Translations under genes and position numbers: made by a program
Notes under the pieces: generated by a model
The model's database searches: none
Seen by the model: only the letters and a program-made list of their open reading frames with translations
Told to the model about the DNA's origin: nothing
Part shown: positions 19,249 through 27,429 of the stretch, one piece after another
Position numbering within the stretch: the first letter of the stretch is position 1
Layout of the letters: the number at the start of each line of letters is the position of its first letter
Assembly: GCF_002845745.1 (NCBI RefSeq)
Contig: NZ_PIUM01000002.1
Span: forward strand, 1 to 64,000
Reading direction: 5' to 3'
Origin: Telmatospirillum siberiense
GTDB taxonomy: Bacteria > Pseudomonadota > Alphaproteobacteria > Rhodospirillales > Magnetospirillaceae
Length of the DNA: 64,000 nt

Positions 19249-19665
19249 ATGACAGTTACGCTTCCGCCGGATTACCGTCCTCGTGACGACGAACCGTTCA
19301 TGAACGAATACCAGACGGAGTATTTTCGCCAGAAGTTACTGCGCTGGCGCGGAGAGTTGTTGCGGGAATCCGATGAAACGCTCCAGCATTTGCAGGAGGG
19401 TGGGGCTCAGGAGGCGGATATCGCCGATCGCGCTCAGACCGAAACGGATCGTTCGCTGGAACTCCGGACCCGTGACCGGGCCCGCAAGCTGATCGCCAAG
19501 ATCGATGCGGCCCTGATGCGGATCGAAGATGGAACCTACGGCTTTTGCGAGGAAACGCAGGAGCCGATCGGAATCCGCCGTTTGGATGCTCGACCCATCG
19601 CCACCTTGTCCATCGAGGCGCAGGAGCGCCACGAGCGGTTGGAACGAACCCACCGCGACGAGTAA
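19249..19665 (+). CDS. dksA: DksA-type RNA polymerase-binding transcription factor
   Basis: A 138-residue coiled-coil protein of the DksA/TraR family that enters the RNA polymerase secondary channel and adjusts stringent-response promoters with ppGpp. Residues 20-95 form the helical hairpin with the tip motif DIADRA (58-62 region). The zinc-finger part (GTYGFCEETQEPIGIRRLDARPIATLS) keeps only one cysteine (Cys100); the other three ligand positions are Thr, Ala and Ser. This single-Cys form is known among alphaproteobacterial DksA proteins and is not damage. The gene has its own promoter and is followed by a hairpin shared with the convergent gene. Confidence 0.92.
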   Translation: MTVTLPPDYRPRDDEPFMNEYQTEYFRQKLLRWRGELLRESDETLQHLQEGGAQEADIADRAQTETDRSLELRTRDRARKLIAKIDAALMRIEDGTYGFCEETQEPIGIRRLDARPIATLSIEAQERHERLERTHRDE

Positions 19666-19691
19666 GCCGCACGCGCGAAAAGGCCTGAAAA

Positions 19692-19718
19692 GCGGCACCG
19701 GCGTTTCGCTGGTGCCGC
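19692..19718. terminator. Bidirectional terminator-like hairpin between dksA and the TPR/GT gene
   Basis: GCGGCACCGGCG pairs with CGCTGGTGCCGC across a 3-base loop (12 pairs with one G-T), 26 bases after dksA and 25 bases from the stop of the convergent gene. No U-run follows, so efficiency is uncertain. Confidence 0.5.
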
Positions 19719-19743
19719 CGCCTCGCGGAAATGCGGAGCCCGA

Positions 19744-21204
19744 TCAGGCCTGGGAGTTCAGGTCGTCGGCGACGCGGGTTATGACTTCTCGCCAATCCCC
19801 AGGACGGTTTTGCCGATAAAGTCGCATCGACGGATACCAGGCCGTGCGGTCCGGACCCGGCAACCAACGCCAATCGGGTGAGGCATGCAGCAATGTCCAG
19901 ACCGGGCGCCCCATGGCGCCGGCGAGATGGGCTGCGGCGGTATCCACGCTGATCAGGAGATCCAGGCCGGTAAGGATTGCAGCCAGATCATCGAAGTCGG
20001 CAATTCCCCCTCCGAGATCGGTGACGCTTTGACCTCCGTCCGTTCGCCGGATGGTGTCGCCTCCCTCCCTTTGCAGGCTGTAAAGAGCCACGCCGGGGAC
20101 GAGCGTCAGTCCGGACAGAAGGTTGGGCGGGATTGCCCGCTTCGGGTCCAGCCCGGCGGCGTTCCCCGCCCAGATTAGACCCACTTTGAGCTTGTCGTCG
20201 TCCCGCGAAAGGGCTTTTCGCCACCTCGCTTCGCGGTCCGGCACGGCGTGGAGATAAGGATCCCCTGGTGCCGCCGCCAGGACGTCCGAGTCGACGCCGA
20301 ATGCGAAGGGCAAGCTGGGGATGGGGATTTCAAAGTCGAAATCGGGAAGCGGAGAGCCCCATTCGATCACATCGGCCACGCCCGGCATCCGTTTGATCAG
20401 GCCCGCCAAAGGGGCGCGGCATTCGACGATCAGTCGTCCGCCGCGTCGCGCCGCTTCCGGCAGATAGCGGCAGAACTGGATGACATCGCCGTAACCCTGT
20501 TCGGCGTGCGCCAGCAAAGTCCGGCCTTCGAAGGGTTTTCCGTCCCAGCGCGGTTGGGAGAAGCTCCTGGGCGGAGAGAGGGGGCGCCATTCCCATTCGG
20601 CGAAGCCCTCCGCCAGATGGCCGGCGGCCAGCAGGGCGTGAGCGTGATTGGCATGATGTCCGGCGACATGGGGGGCCGCCGCGACGGCTCTCCGGTGGGC
20701 CTGGACGGCTTCGGCGGCCAGTTGAAGGTTTTGAAGGCTGATGCCGAGGTTGTTGTGGATTTCGGCGAAGGCCGGCTGCAGCACCAGCGCGTGGCGAAAC
20801 GCCGCGGCCGCGGCTTGGTGACGGTCGGCCTGGGAGAAGGTGACGCCCAATTGGAACCACGCCTGGACGTCGTCAGGATGGATCATGACGCCCTGCAGGT
20901 TGGTCGCGATGACCAAGGCCAGCATCGCGCGGTCAGGCTGCCCCAATGCTTGGTAAGCGCTGCCCAGATGCATATGGGGTTCCGGCGAGGAAGGCGCGGC
21001 ATCGGCGGCGCGTTCCAGGAAAACAGTGCCTTCTTCGGCCGATCCCCGGCGCACCAAGAGCCGACCCAAATGAAGATTTGCTTCGGGATGCGTCGGGTTT
21101 TCCTTGAGCAGGCCACGATAAAAGAGTTCCGCGCCCGTCCAATCGCCGGCTTTTTCGTTTTCAATGGCCTGGGCCAAGAGGAGATCGGAGTAGTCCATAG
21201 GCAT
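19744..21204 (-). CDS. TPR protein with GT9-like glycosyltransferase domain
   Basis: A 486-residue protein. Residues about 1-195 hold tetratricopeptide repeats (for example HPEANLHLGRLLVRRGSAEEGTVFLERA and FAEIHNNLGISLQNLQLAAEAVQAH). The C-terminal 280 residues resemble the heptosyltransferase-like GT9 fold: LLAHAEQGYGDVIQFCRYLPEAARRGGRLIVECRAPLAGL, VGLIWAGN, then DLLISVDTAAAHLAGAMGRPVWTLL. It shares architecture with the protein at 61941-64000. Such TPR/GT proteins commonly sit next to flagellin genes and are thought to take part in protein or surface glycosylation; the actual substrate is unknown. It is a single gene converging on dksA. A multi-hairpin repeat lies about 210 bases upstream of its start. 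Confidence 0.83.
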   Translation of the reverse strand: MPMDYSDLLLAQAIENEKAGDWTGAELFYRGLLKENPTHPEANLHLGRLLVRRGSAEEGTVFLERAADAAPSSPEPHMHLGSAYQALGQPDRAMLALVIATNLQGVMIHPDDVQAWFQLGVTFSQADRHQAAAAAFRHALVLQPAFAEIHNNLGISLQNLQLAAEAVQAHRRAVAAAPHVAGHHANHAHALLAAGHLAEGFAEWEWRPLSPPRSFSQPRWDGKPFEGRTLLAHAEQGYGDVIQFCRYLPEAARRGGRLIVECRAPLAGLIKRMPGVADVIEWGSPLPDFDFEIPIPSLPFAFGVDSDVLAAAPGDPYLHAVPDREARWRKALSRDDDKLKVGLIWAGNAAGLDPKRAIPPNLLSGLTLVPGVALYSLQREGGDTIRRTDGGQSVTDLGGGIADFDDLAAILTGLDLLISVDTAAAHLAGAMGRPVWTLLHASPDWRWLPGPDRTAWYPSMRLYRQNRPGDWREVITRVADDLNSQA

Positions 21205-21412
21205 GTTGATCTGCGGTCTCCAATCTCGATGAACGGTTCAGGTGCATCTGGAGTAAACGGTTGGCGGGATTCAGTGATTCATGATCCAAGCCGTTTGGCA
21301 AGTCCCGCTGAATCGGATCACGCGACTACATCCAGCTGACAAACCGCATGTTTGTGATATGGCCCTGGTCTTGTCTGGCTCGAAAGTGGCAGGCGTGTTA
21401 TCCATGGGGTAA

Positions 21413-21606
21413 TACCAAGTCTCGCTGAGTGCGGTTCATCGAGACTTGGCTGGCCTATTGAGAAGCCGCGCTCCGCCGGCCTTGCCGGCAATTATCGGGA
21501 ATGTGCGCGAAGCGCACAGGGCATTGGCGCAAAGCCCAGGGTTTCGGAGAAACCCGCCCGACGATTGAGGACAGAGGTGATCGGTGCCGATCACCGAGAG
21601 TTGGTA
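21413..21606. repeat. Multi-hairpin structured repeat, copy 1
   Basis: This is the first of two related elements (the other at 61802-61940). In plus orientation it holds, in order: CCAAGTCTCG...CGAGACTTGG, GGCCTATTGAGAAGCC, GCCGGC-CTT-GCCGGC, TGTGCGC-GAA-GCGCACA, GGGTTTC-GGA-GAAACCC, the box CCCGACGATTGAGGAC and GGTGATCGG-TG-CCGATCACC. It begins TACCAA and ends TTGGTA, a short terminal inverted repeat. Relative to copy 2 the stems carry paired changes that keep pairing, while ATTGAG boxes and the CGGAG loop are unchanged. It lies in the 457-base gap between divergent genes at 21204 and 21662, where I see no gene. Read on the minus strand the GGA loop becomes CTCC, an anti-Shine-Dalgarno-like sequence. 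Confidence 0.8.
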
Positions 21607-21661
21607 TAAGACGGCTCCCATTGGGCTGGGGGTGACCCGGATGGTTTGAGGCGAGGGTGGA

Positions 21662-23116
21662 ATGTTAGCTGGATTGGTCATTTCCACGTCTTCCGGACGC
21701 CAGCAACGATTCGACTTCCGTTTTTCGCAAGGTACCTTTGGCGACGAGGACATCTTCGATTCAGCGCTCAGCGTTCCAGGGCGTTACCTCGTGGAGGTTG
21801 CCCGCCGGTTGCGGCGGCAAACGCCCGAGGCTGATTGGTTCGTTGTCGGCAATCCGCTGCTGCCTTTGAGGACCGATCTTCTGGCCGGTTGGCTGGACGG
21901 CCCCCCATCCAGTCCCGTGGTGGCGACCGATCGCGCCAACTTTCCCGTCTTCTATGTTCTGCCGCGCCGTCTTTTCGACGACGCGGAGCGCTTCCTGCTG
22001 CTTCTGTCCGCGTTGGACGCCACTCTCGACGCCTGTTTGCTGACGAGGCTCCTGGGCGAGACGGTGTCGTGCCGGCAGGTGGATCTGGAGCCCGTCGGCG
22101 AGGCCCTGTCGGCCAGCCCTAACGGATGGGTGAATGGCGACCAGAGGCTGCTGTCGCTTAAATTGCAATGCGGCACCGCGCTGAAGCTCATCGAAGAACG
22201 GAGCGACTGGCGGACCTTGCCGTTCGCCACGTTCTATCCGATGCATGCCGGCGACGTTCTTTTCGTGAGCGTGGCCTCGCGTATGGCCGAACAAACGTTC
22301 TTCGGCAAGCACGTGGTCTGTTCGTCCTACATGGACATCCCGGCCGCCTGCGGCAGCCGTTTCGAAGCCATCCGCCTCGATCTTCCATGGATCCCCCGGG
22401 ATGGCTCGGTCAGCGAGTTGACCTATTTTTCCCAGGCGATAGAAAAGCTGGGGTCCGAGGTCTTGGAAGAAAACGTTCTCGTTTTTTCGAGAATTCTTCG
22501 CCTTTATTACCATTCGCCATTTCATCTGGTCGATCAGGCGCGTTTCGCCTTGGGCGAATCGCTCGAGTCCATCAGCCAGACGGTCCATGGCCGGCCCGCC
22601 GCGGAGCAGGCGCGCTGCCGGCTTCCGACGAAGCCGTTGCGCGTCCTGTTCCATTTGAACGGCGGCTGGTCCTTGAAGACCTATCCTCTGGACAAGATGC
22701 GCGTGGTGATCGGCACCTTGCGCAAGCTCGGTGTGGAGGTCAGCGTCCTGTCCCGGCCCGACCTTGAGTCGGCGGGGGCGGTGTCCCTGGAAAGCAAGGA
22801 TTCGGAAACTTTGCGCCGGCTGATCGAAGAGCATCACCTGTTTGTCGGGGTGGATTCATTCCCGCACCATTTTTCCACCCTCGTGGCCGGCTGGCCGACC
22901 ATTGGCCTGTTCGGCAATACCAAGCCCTGTAATTCGGATTCCATGTATCGGGCCGGTTATCGGTCATCGGATCTATCGCTGTCCTGTAACCGTTGCGGCG
23001 CCTATGACGGCTGCCCGGTTTTCGGGACCAAGGAATGCCTCAATTACGCGCCGCCGGCCAAGGTCGTGACCGATATCTTCGATCTGGCGCGCGAGACCTA
23101 TGGTTACGAGCCGTGA
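21662..23116 (+). CDS. GT9-like glycosyltransferase-related protein, paralogue 1 (484 aa)
   Basis: A 484-residue protein of a family I recognise only by its C-terminus, which looks like a GT9/heptosyltransferase donor-binding half: LFVGVDSFPHHFSTLVAGWPTIGLFGNTKPCNSD, followed by a cysteine cluster LSCNRCGAYDGCPVFGTKECLN. The N-terminal 330 residues (FDFRFSQGTFGDEDIFDSA, FVVGNPLLPL, FYVLPRRLFDDAERFLLLLSALD) form a distinct domain shared with the protein at 23749. Both paralogues have exactly 484 residues and are similar throughout. The gene opens a four-gene plus-strand cluster with a methyltransferase-like gene, the paralogue and a GH99-like gene, suggesting joint action in glycan assembly. 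Function is inferred. Confidence 0.75.
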   Translation: MLAGLVISTSSGRQQRFDFRFSQGTFGDEDIFDSALSVPGRYLVEVARRLRRQTPEADWFVVGNPLLPLRTDLLAGWLDGPPSSPVVATDRANFPVFYVLPRRLFDDAERFLLLLSALDATLDACLLTRLLGETVSCRQVDLEPVGEALSASPNGWVNGDQRLLSLKLQCGTALKLIEERSDWRTLPFATFYPMHAGDVLFVSVASRMAEQTFFGKHVVCSSYMDIPAACGSRFEAIRLDLPWIPRDGSVSELTYFSQAIEKLGSEVLEENVLVFSRILRLYYHSPFHLVDQARFALGESLESISQTVHGRPAAEQARCRLPTKPLRVLFHLNGGWSLKTYPLDKMRVVIGTLRKLGVEVSVLSRPDLESAGAVSLESKDSETLRRLIEEHHLFVGVDSFPHHFSTLVAGWPTIGLFGNTKPCNSDSMYRAGYRSSDLSLSCNRCGAYDGCPVFGTKECLNYAPPAKVVTDIFDLARETYGYEP

Positions 23117-23164
23117 CGGTTGGAACGGAGAGCCGGGACATGTTCATCGGAAGGGAGGCGGGGC

Positions 23165-23743
23165 GTGGGTCGTTTGTCGGACTTTCAGCTTGAGCGTCTG
23201 ATCGCCGATTATGGATGCCGTTTTTTTGTCGAAACGGGTACCGGCGAGGGGGTGGATGCGGAATTCGCCGCCACCTTTGCGTTCGATCACGTCTATTCCA
23301 TCGAGAAGGTCCATGGCCTGGCGATCAAGGTGGCATTCCGCAATGCGCGGAACCTTAAGATGACGGTCGTGCACGCCCAAGCCGAACGCGGTCTCAAGAT
23401 GGTTTTGGACGAAATTCCGCCCCACGCCCCGGTTCTTTTCTGGATGGACACCGAGCCGTCCTTCGACGCGAGCCAGTCCTCGTCGCCGCTCGAGCGCGAT
23501 TTGCGGCTGATCGCCAGCCTGCGCGATGTCGTGGGGGATGTTTTCCTGATCGATGATCTTCGGCTTTACGAAAGTGGTGTCTTCGAGGATGGTCCTTGTC
23601 CCGTCGAGGCGATGGCGCCGTCAGGACAGCGCAACCTGGATTTCGTCGAGGATATTTTCGGAAAGACGCATCACCTCCAGAGGCTGGCGCGACAGACCGG
23701 CTATCTATGCGCCTATCCCATTCGCAGACAATCGGACGCTTAA
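23165..23743 (+). CDS. Probable SAM-dependent methyltransferase-like protein
   Basis: A 192-residue protein with a Rossmann-type opening resembling methyltransferase motif I: FVETGTGEGVDAEFAATFAFDHVYSIEKVHGLAIKVAFRN, then HAQAERGLKMVLDEI and PVLFWMDTEPSF. Overall it resembles small class I methyltransferase-like proteins found in glycan loci. GTG at 23165 has a strong GGGAGG ribosome site 6 bases upstream; the frame also extends to TTG at 23120. It lies between the two 484-residue paralogues, 5 bases before the second one. No catalytic residue confirms activity, so substrate and reaction stay open. Confidence 0.62.
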   Translation: MGRLSDFQLERLIADYGCRFFVETGTGEGVDAEFAATFAFDHVYSIEKVHGLAIKVAFRNARNLKMTVVHAQAERGLKMVLDEIPPHAPVLFWMDTEPSFDASQSSSPLERDLRLIASLRDVVGDVFLIDDLRLYESGVFEDGPCPVEAMAPSGQRNLDFVEDIFGKTHHLQRLARQTGYLCAYPIRRQSDA

Positions 23744-23748
23744 GGATC

Positions 23749-25203
23749 ATGCTGGCTGGGCTTTCCGTCACTTCCTCGGGTTCCGTCGAACGATTTTCCT
23801 TCGTGTTCGGTTCGGGAGCCTTCCGCGATAACGAGATCTTCGACTCGGCGACCTGCCCGCCCAGCCGCTATGTCGTGGAAGTCGGCCGCCGCATGATCCG
23901 GGCGGTTCCCTCCACGGAAGTGCTGATCATCGGCAATCCCCTGTTGCCGCTCAGCCCTCAGCAATTGGCCGAATGGAGCGGCGCGGTCCGATCCGTCCCG
24001 GCCATCGTCACCGACGCACGCAAATTTCCCATTCTCTACGTCCTGCCCCGGCGACTTTTCGACGACCTCGAGCGCTTCCTCCTATCGCTGTCGACGATGG
24101 ATGGCGACATCGATAGGCGTCTGCTTCAGTTGGTGACCGGTCAAGAGGTGAGCCAGATCCGCACGCCCGGGCTGGAGATCAAGCACTTCCCTGTGACGAC
24201 GCCGACCAATTGGTTCCAGGGGGAAGTCCGCCAGCAGATGCTGAAGGTCTTGTCTCTGGCGGCCATCCAGACCATCGAGCGCAATCCCGGCTGGCGGAAT
24301 TTACCCTTCGCCACCTATCAGCCCTATCATGCTGGCTCCTTGCTGTTTCTCAATCTCGCTGCGCGCCAGGTTCCCGACGGTTTTTTCAAGAAGCAGATCC
24401 TTTGTTGGACGTACAAGGACATCTATCAATCCTGCCCCGGCCCGTTGGAGCCCGTCTGGTTGCGTCTGCCCTGGCTGCCCCGCGACAATTCCGTCGGGGA
24501 ACTCGAATATCTCGCTCGGTCGCTCGAGCGCCTGGGGCAGGACGTCATCGACAATCACTTCATTGTCTTCATGCGCTATTCCCGCAACTACAGCGTTCCA
24601 CCGTTTCACTTGATCGACCAGGTGAAGTTCGCCCTGGGAGAGTCGATGACGGATGTGAGCCGGACGGTGCATGGTCAGCCTCCGGCCTGTTCGGATCGTC
24701 CCGATCTGCCGCCCCACCCCTTGAAGCTGTTATTTCATCTGGTGGGGGGATGGTCGCTGAAAAGCTATCGCGACAACGATGCTGCGACGGTATTCACGGT
24801 CCTGAAGTCCCTGGGGTGCGATATCACGGTCATCGACCGGCCCGATCTGGCGGCGCGGCTTGGCGTGCGATCGATCATCAGCGATGATACCGAACGGCTG
24901 ACGGCGGCGGTCAAAAGCCACCACATCTTCATCGGCGTCGATTCCTTCCCTCACCATTTCGTCCGGCACGTCCTGGGATGGCCGACGATCGGCCTGTTCG
25001 CCAATACCAAACCCTGCAATTCCGATGCGAAGGAGGCTCCGGATTACCGTCCGGTGGTCGGCAACCTCCCCTGCAATCCGTGCGGGGGGCACGATTCCTG
25101 TCCGGTGTTGGGTGGGGAGAACTGCGCCAATTTCGCCGATCCCGCCCAACTGATCACCGCCATTCTCGGGATGGCGAGCGATCTCTACGGTTTTACCTTC
25201 TAG
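23749..25203 (+). CDS. GT9-like glycosyltransferase-related protein, paralogue 2 (484 aa)
   Basis: A 484-residue paralogue of the 21662-23116 protein with matching landmarks in the same order: MLAGLSVTSSGSVERFSFVFGSGAFRDNEIFDSA, LIIGNPLLPL, LYVLPRRLFDDLERFLLSLS, the FHLIDQVKFALGESMTDVSRTVHGQP segment, GVDSFPHHF, TIGLFANTKPCNSD and a cysteine cluster LPCNPCGGHDSCPVLGGENC. The frame is open from 23596, but ATG at 23749 directly follows the preceding stop (TAAGGATC, which also supplies a ribosome site) and gives a protein of identical length to its sister, so this start is preferred. The two probably arose by tandem duplication and divergence, perhaps with different sugar specificity. Confidence 0.77.
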   Translation: MLAGLSVTSSGSVERFSFVFGSGAFRDNEIFDSATCPPSRYVVEVGRRMIRAVPSTEVLIIGNPLLPLSPQQLAEWSGAVRSVPAIVTDARKFPILYVLPRRLFDDLERFLLSLSTMDGDIDRRLLQLVTGQEVSQIRTPGLEIKHFPVTTPTNWFQGEVRQQMLKVLSLAAIQTIERNPGWRNLPFATYQPYHAGSLLFLNLAARQVPDGFFKKQILCWTYKDIYQSCPGPLEPVWLRLPWLPRDNSVGELEYLARSLERLGQDVIDNHFIVFMRYSRNYSVPPFHLIDQVKFALGESMTDVSRTVHGQPPACSDRPDLPPHPLKLLFHLVGGWSLKSYRDNDAATVFTVLKSLGCDITVIDRPDLAARLGVRSIISDDTERLTAAVKSHHIFIGVDSFPHHFVRHVLGWPTIGLFANTKPCNSDAKEAPDYRPVVGNLPCNPCGGHDSCPVLGGENCANFADPAQLITAILGMASDLYGFTF

Positions 25204-25212
25204 GAGAAGAAG

Positions 25213-26397
25213 ATGTCGGTCCGCGTCCTAGCCTTCTTCGATGCGCGTTACCAGTCGAGCGCCGATGTCCGGCGGTTATATGGCGAGGGCGATGCCTGGC
25301 GTCGCGTCCGTGAGGCGCGACCGGCTAGCCGGCAACATTTCGCCCTTAATCTGCCATCGACGCTGGGGCAATATGATCTGGCGCAGCCCGAGGCGGCGGG
25401 ACGAGTCGTGGCCATGGCGCGCCAAGTGGGTATCGACGGCTTCGTTCTCGATTGCCGCTGGGACGGCGAGGCTTACGTAACCGGTGCGCAGGCACTGGCT
25501 CCGATGTGCGGAGATTCGTTCGCTCTTGCATTTCAGTGGCGCAACGGCGAGGAGGATTTCTGGAAGGCGCCGGCCTCCAGGTCCGACCGGACCGAACGGG
25601 CGTCGCGGCTGATTTCCGCTCTCAAGGTGGGGCTGCCGATACTGGCGGACGGGCGTCTTCTGATGATCGTTGATCGTCCCAAGGAACTCGCCGACCCGGG
25701 CGAGGTTCTCGGGATCCTCAAGGAAGAGGCTTGCCGGGCGGGCTTGCCGGGCCTTTACGTCATCGCCAACCGTTCCGAGGACAAGGGGCGCTTCCTATCC
25801 AACGGGTATGATGCGCTGGTCGATCCCGGGCCGGCGGAGTGGCATTCCTGTTCGCCCAGCAACCGCCCCAACGGGCTGACCTTTCTGGAGGTGATGGCGG
25901 GCCTCAGGGATTCGGTCGACTACCTGGACCGCTTTTTTCCTTACGTCCTGTTCGCCGTGGCTCGGATGATCAATCGGTCCCAGCGCGGCAAGGTGATGCC
26001 TCGGGTGTTCCCGGCTTACTACGACTGGGCGTTGCACCCGGATGGCGGCGCCACTCATCTGGCGGTCCAGGGCAAGCCTTTTGATTCCTATATCTATGGC
26101 TTGTTCGTTGAGAACGCCATGCTGTTTTCCCAACAGAACTTTGCGCCGGACGAGCGCTTCGTCTTCCTGGAATCCTGGAACGACTGGCTGACCGGCAGCC
26201 AGGTGGAGCCGAGCCTTCTGGACGGGGACATGATCTACAACGCCACCAAAAGCGCGATCGACCGCGGCCGGTACGTCATTCAAACGCGTAACGAAGAGAG
26301 CGCCGGGGGGATCGACGAGGCCATGAAGACCCGGATCGCGCTGCTGGTCGAGGCGGCTCAGACGCTGTCTGCGGCAAGCGGGAAGACGGGCGGCTGA
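25213..26397 (+). CDS. GH99-like / WbsX-type protein
   Basis: A 394-residue protein resembling the glycoside-hydrolase-99-like (WbsX) domain found in polysaccharide loci. Visible signs are the N-terminal VRVLAFFDARYQSSADVRR with LPSTLGQYDLAQPEAAGRVVAMARQVGIDGFVLDCRW, where family members have a GIxGFxFYxYWF motif, and near the end RFVFLESWNDWLTGSQVEPSLLDG, which corresponds to the family's NAWNEWxEGxxLEPD signature carrying acidic active-site candidates. Enzymes of this group probably hydrolyse or transglycosylate mannose-type linkages, but members in biosynthetic clusters are poorly characterised. TAGGAGAAG precedes the ATG; it is the last gene of the 21662-26397 cluster. Confidence 0.75.
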   Translation: MSVRVLAFFDARYQSSADVRRLYGEGDAWRRVREARPASRQHFALNLPSTLGQYDLAQPEAAGRVVAMARQVGIDGFVLDCRWDGEAYVTGAQALAPMCGDSFALAFQWRNGEEDFWKAPASRSDRTERASRLISALKVGLPILADGRLLMIVDRPKELADPGEVLGILKEEACRAGLPGLYVIANRSEDKGRFLSNGYDALVDPGPAEWHSCSPSNRPNGLTFLEVMAGLRDSVDYLDRFFPYVLFAVARMINRSQRGKVMPRVFPAYYDWALHPDGGATHLAVQGKPFDSYIYGLFVENAMLFSQQNFAPDERFVFLESWNDWLTGSQVEPSLLDGDMIYNATKSAIDRGRYVIQTRNEESAGGIDEAMKTRIALLVEAAQTLSAASGKTGG

Positions 26398-26403
26398 CGC
26401 GGA

Positions 26404-27417
26404 TCAGCCGCGCAATTTAGAAAGCTCGGTCAGATCGACGATCGGGTCGCTGAACATCGGGTTGCGCAGCATCTCGCGAAGAGCGCCGTGATCGGGGTGG
26501 CTGGGATCGGCGATTTTGCGGGCGGCTGCGGGCTGCGGAAGGAAGGCCGTCGCGGCGATGGGCGAAAAGATCACGCGGTCGCAGTGTAGTGTTTGGCCCA
26601 GTTCCACCATGGTCGGCATTTGCGGCAGGCTTGCCGTTTCGACGGTCATTGAAATGGCGAGCCGGCGCAGCCGGCCGTTGCGGCGCAGGCTGGCGGCCAA
26701 GTCGAGTGCGCCGGACAGGGCCTCCCAGGTCACGGCGGAGCGTCGATGATCCTCCGACCAGGGCCAGACGGCATCCAGCGTCACTTCGAGGCCGAGGTCG
26801 TATCGCTCCAGTCCGCTCAAAAGGCGCCAGGTCTGCTCGGACAGGTTCTGCGCGTTGGTCTGGATGTCGAGGCGCAAGGGGCCTCGTTCGCGTTCTGCCA
26901 GATGGTGGAGAATGCGCAGCATGTGCGGGCTGGCTAATGGATCTCCCGGGCCGACCACTGCGATCGAGCGGGGGGTATTCCAGAATTGCAAGCCGGCGAT
27001 CAGCCGGTCGGTCACCACGGCGCGCCGCTGATTGTCGGCGGCTCGCATGGCTTCGTCGACGCCGGAGGACCATCGCGTCGCGGAGGACGGGGCATAGGAC
27101 AGGACCAGCCGGCTGGGACGTCGCTCCAGCGTCACCTGACGGTCGGCAGCGATCGCGCGCAAGTCCGGATCGGACTGTCGCTCGGCTTCTGGCAGGGTGG
27201 CGAGATGGGGGCAGCGGGCGCGCAGGCAAAAGCGGAAAGACTGGTCGTGAACACTCTCCCGCATGGTCCGGGCGGCGGCGGAGTTCCATACCTCATCGAG
27301 AGACTGTTCGGTCAGATTACCGGCGTTGCCGATAATCCAGGTGGAATGGCAAAGCAGGGCGTCGCCATTCAGAGAGATTTCCAGCCGGTCGAAGGGGCGG
27401 GGGCAGAATTGGGCCAA
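26404..27417 (-). CDS. Radical-SAM-like protein with SPASM-type N-terminus but no cluster cysteines
   Basis: A 337-residue protein. Residues 1-75 look like a SPASM-type iron-sulfur region: FCPRPFDRLEISLNGDALLCHSTWIIGNAGN, LDEVWNSAAARTMRESV, then FRFCLRARCPHL, with Cys5, Cys23, Cys64 and Cys69. In related proteins this precedes a radical-SAM core with CxxxCxxC. At that place here (about 105-120, LVLSYAPSSATRWSSG) there is no cysteine, while downstream barrel-like strands (IAVVGPGDPLASPHMLRIL, LRLDIQTNAQNL, YDLGLEVTLDA) persist. It is thus a probable catalytically dead radical-SAM relative, perhaps a binding partner. TTG at 27417 is the likely start, with GAGGG upstream. It is 12 bases from the following glycosyltransferase gene and probably cotranscribed. 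Confidence 0.7.
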   Translation of the reverse strand: MAQFCPRPFDRLEISLNGDALLCHSTWIIGNAGNLTEQSLDEVWNSAAARTMRESVHDQSFRFCLRARCPHLATLPEAERQSDPDLRAIAADRQVTLERRPSRLVLSYAPSSATRWSSGVDEAMRAADNQRRAVVTDRLIAGLQFWNTPRSIAVVGPGDPLASPHMLRILHHLAERERGPLRLDIQTNAQNLSEQTWRLLSGLERYDLGLEVTLDAVWPWSEDHRRSAVTWEALSGALDLAASLRRNGRLRRLAISMTVETASLPQMPTMVELGQTLHCDRVIFSPIAATAFLPQPAAARKIADPSHPDHGALREMLRNPMFSDPIVDLTELSKLRG

Positions 27418-27429
27418 GATTTGTTTCCC

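Noticed and set aside
22040-22110. GETVSCRQVDLEP in the 484-residue paralogue resembles GETVFCRQLDVTP of the transposase/HAD chimera
   Set aside because: The similarity is confined to about 13 residues and the surroundings differ; probably chance.
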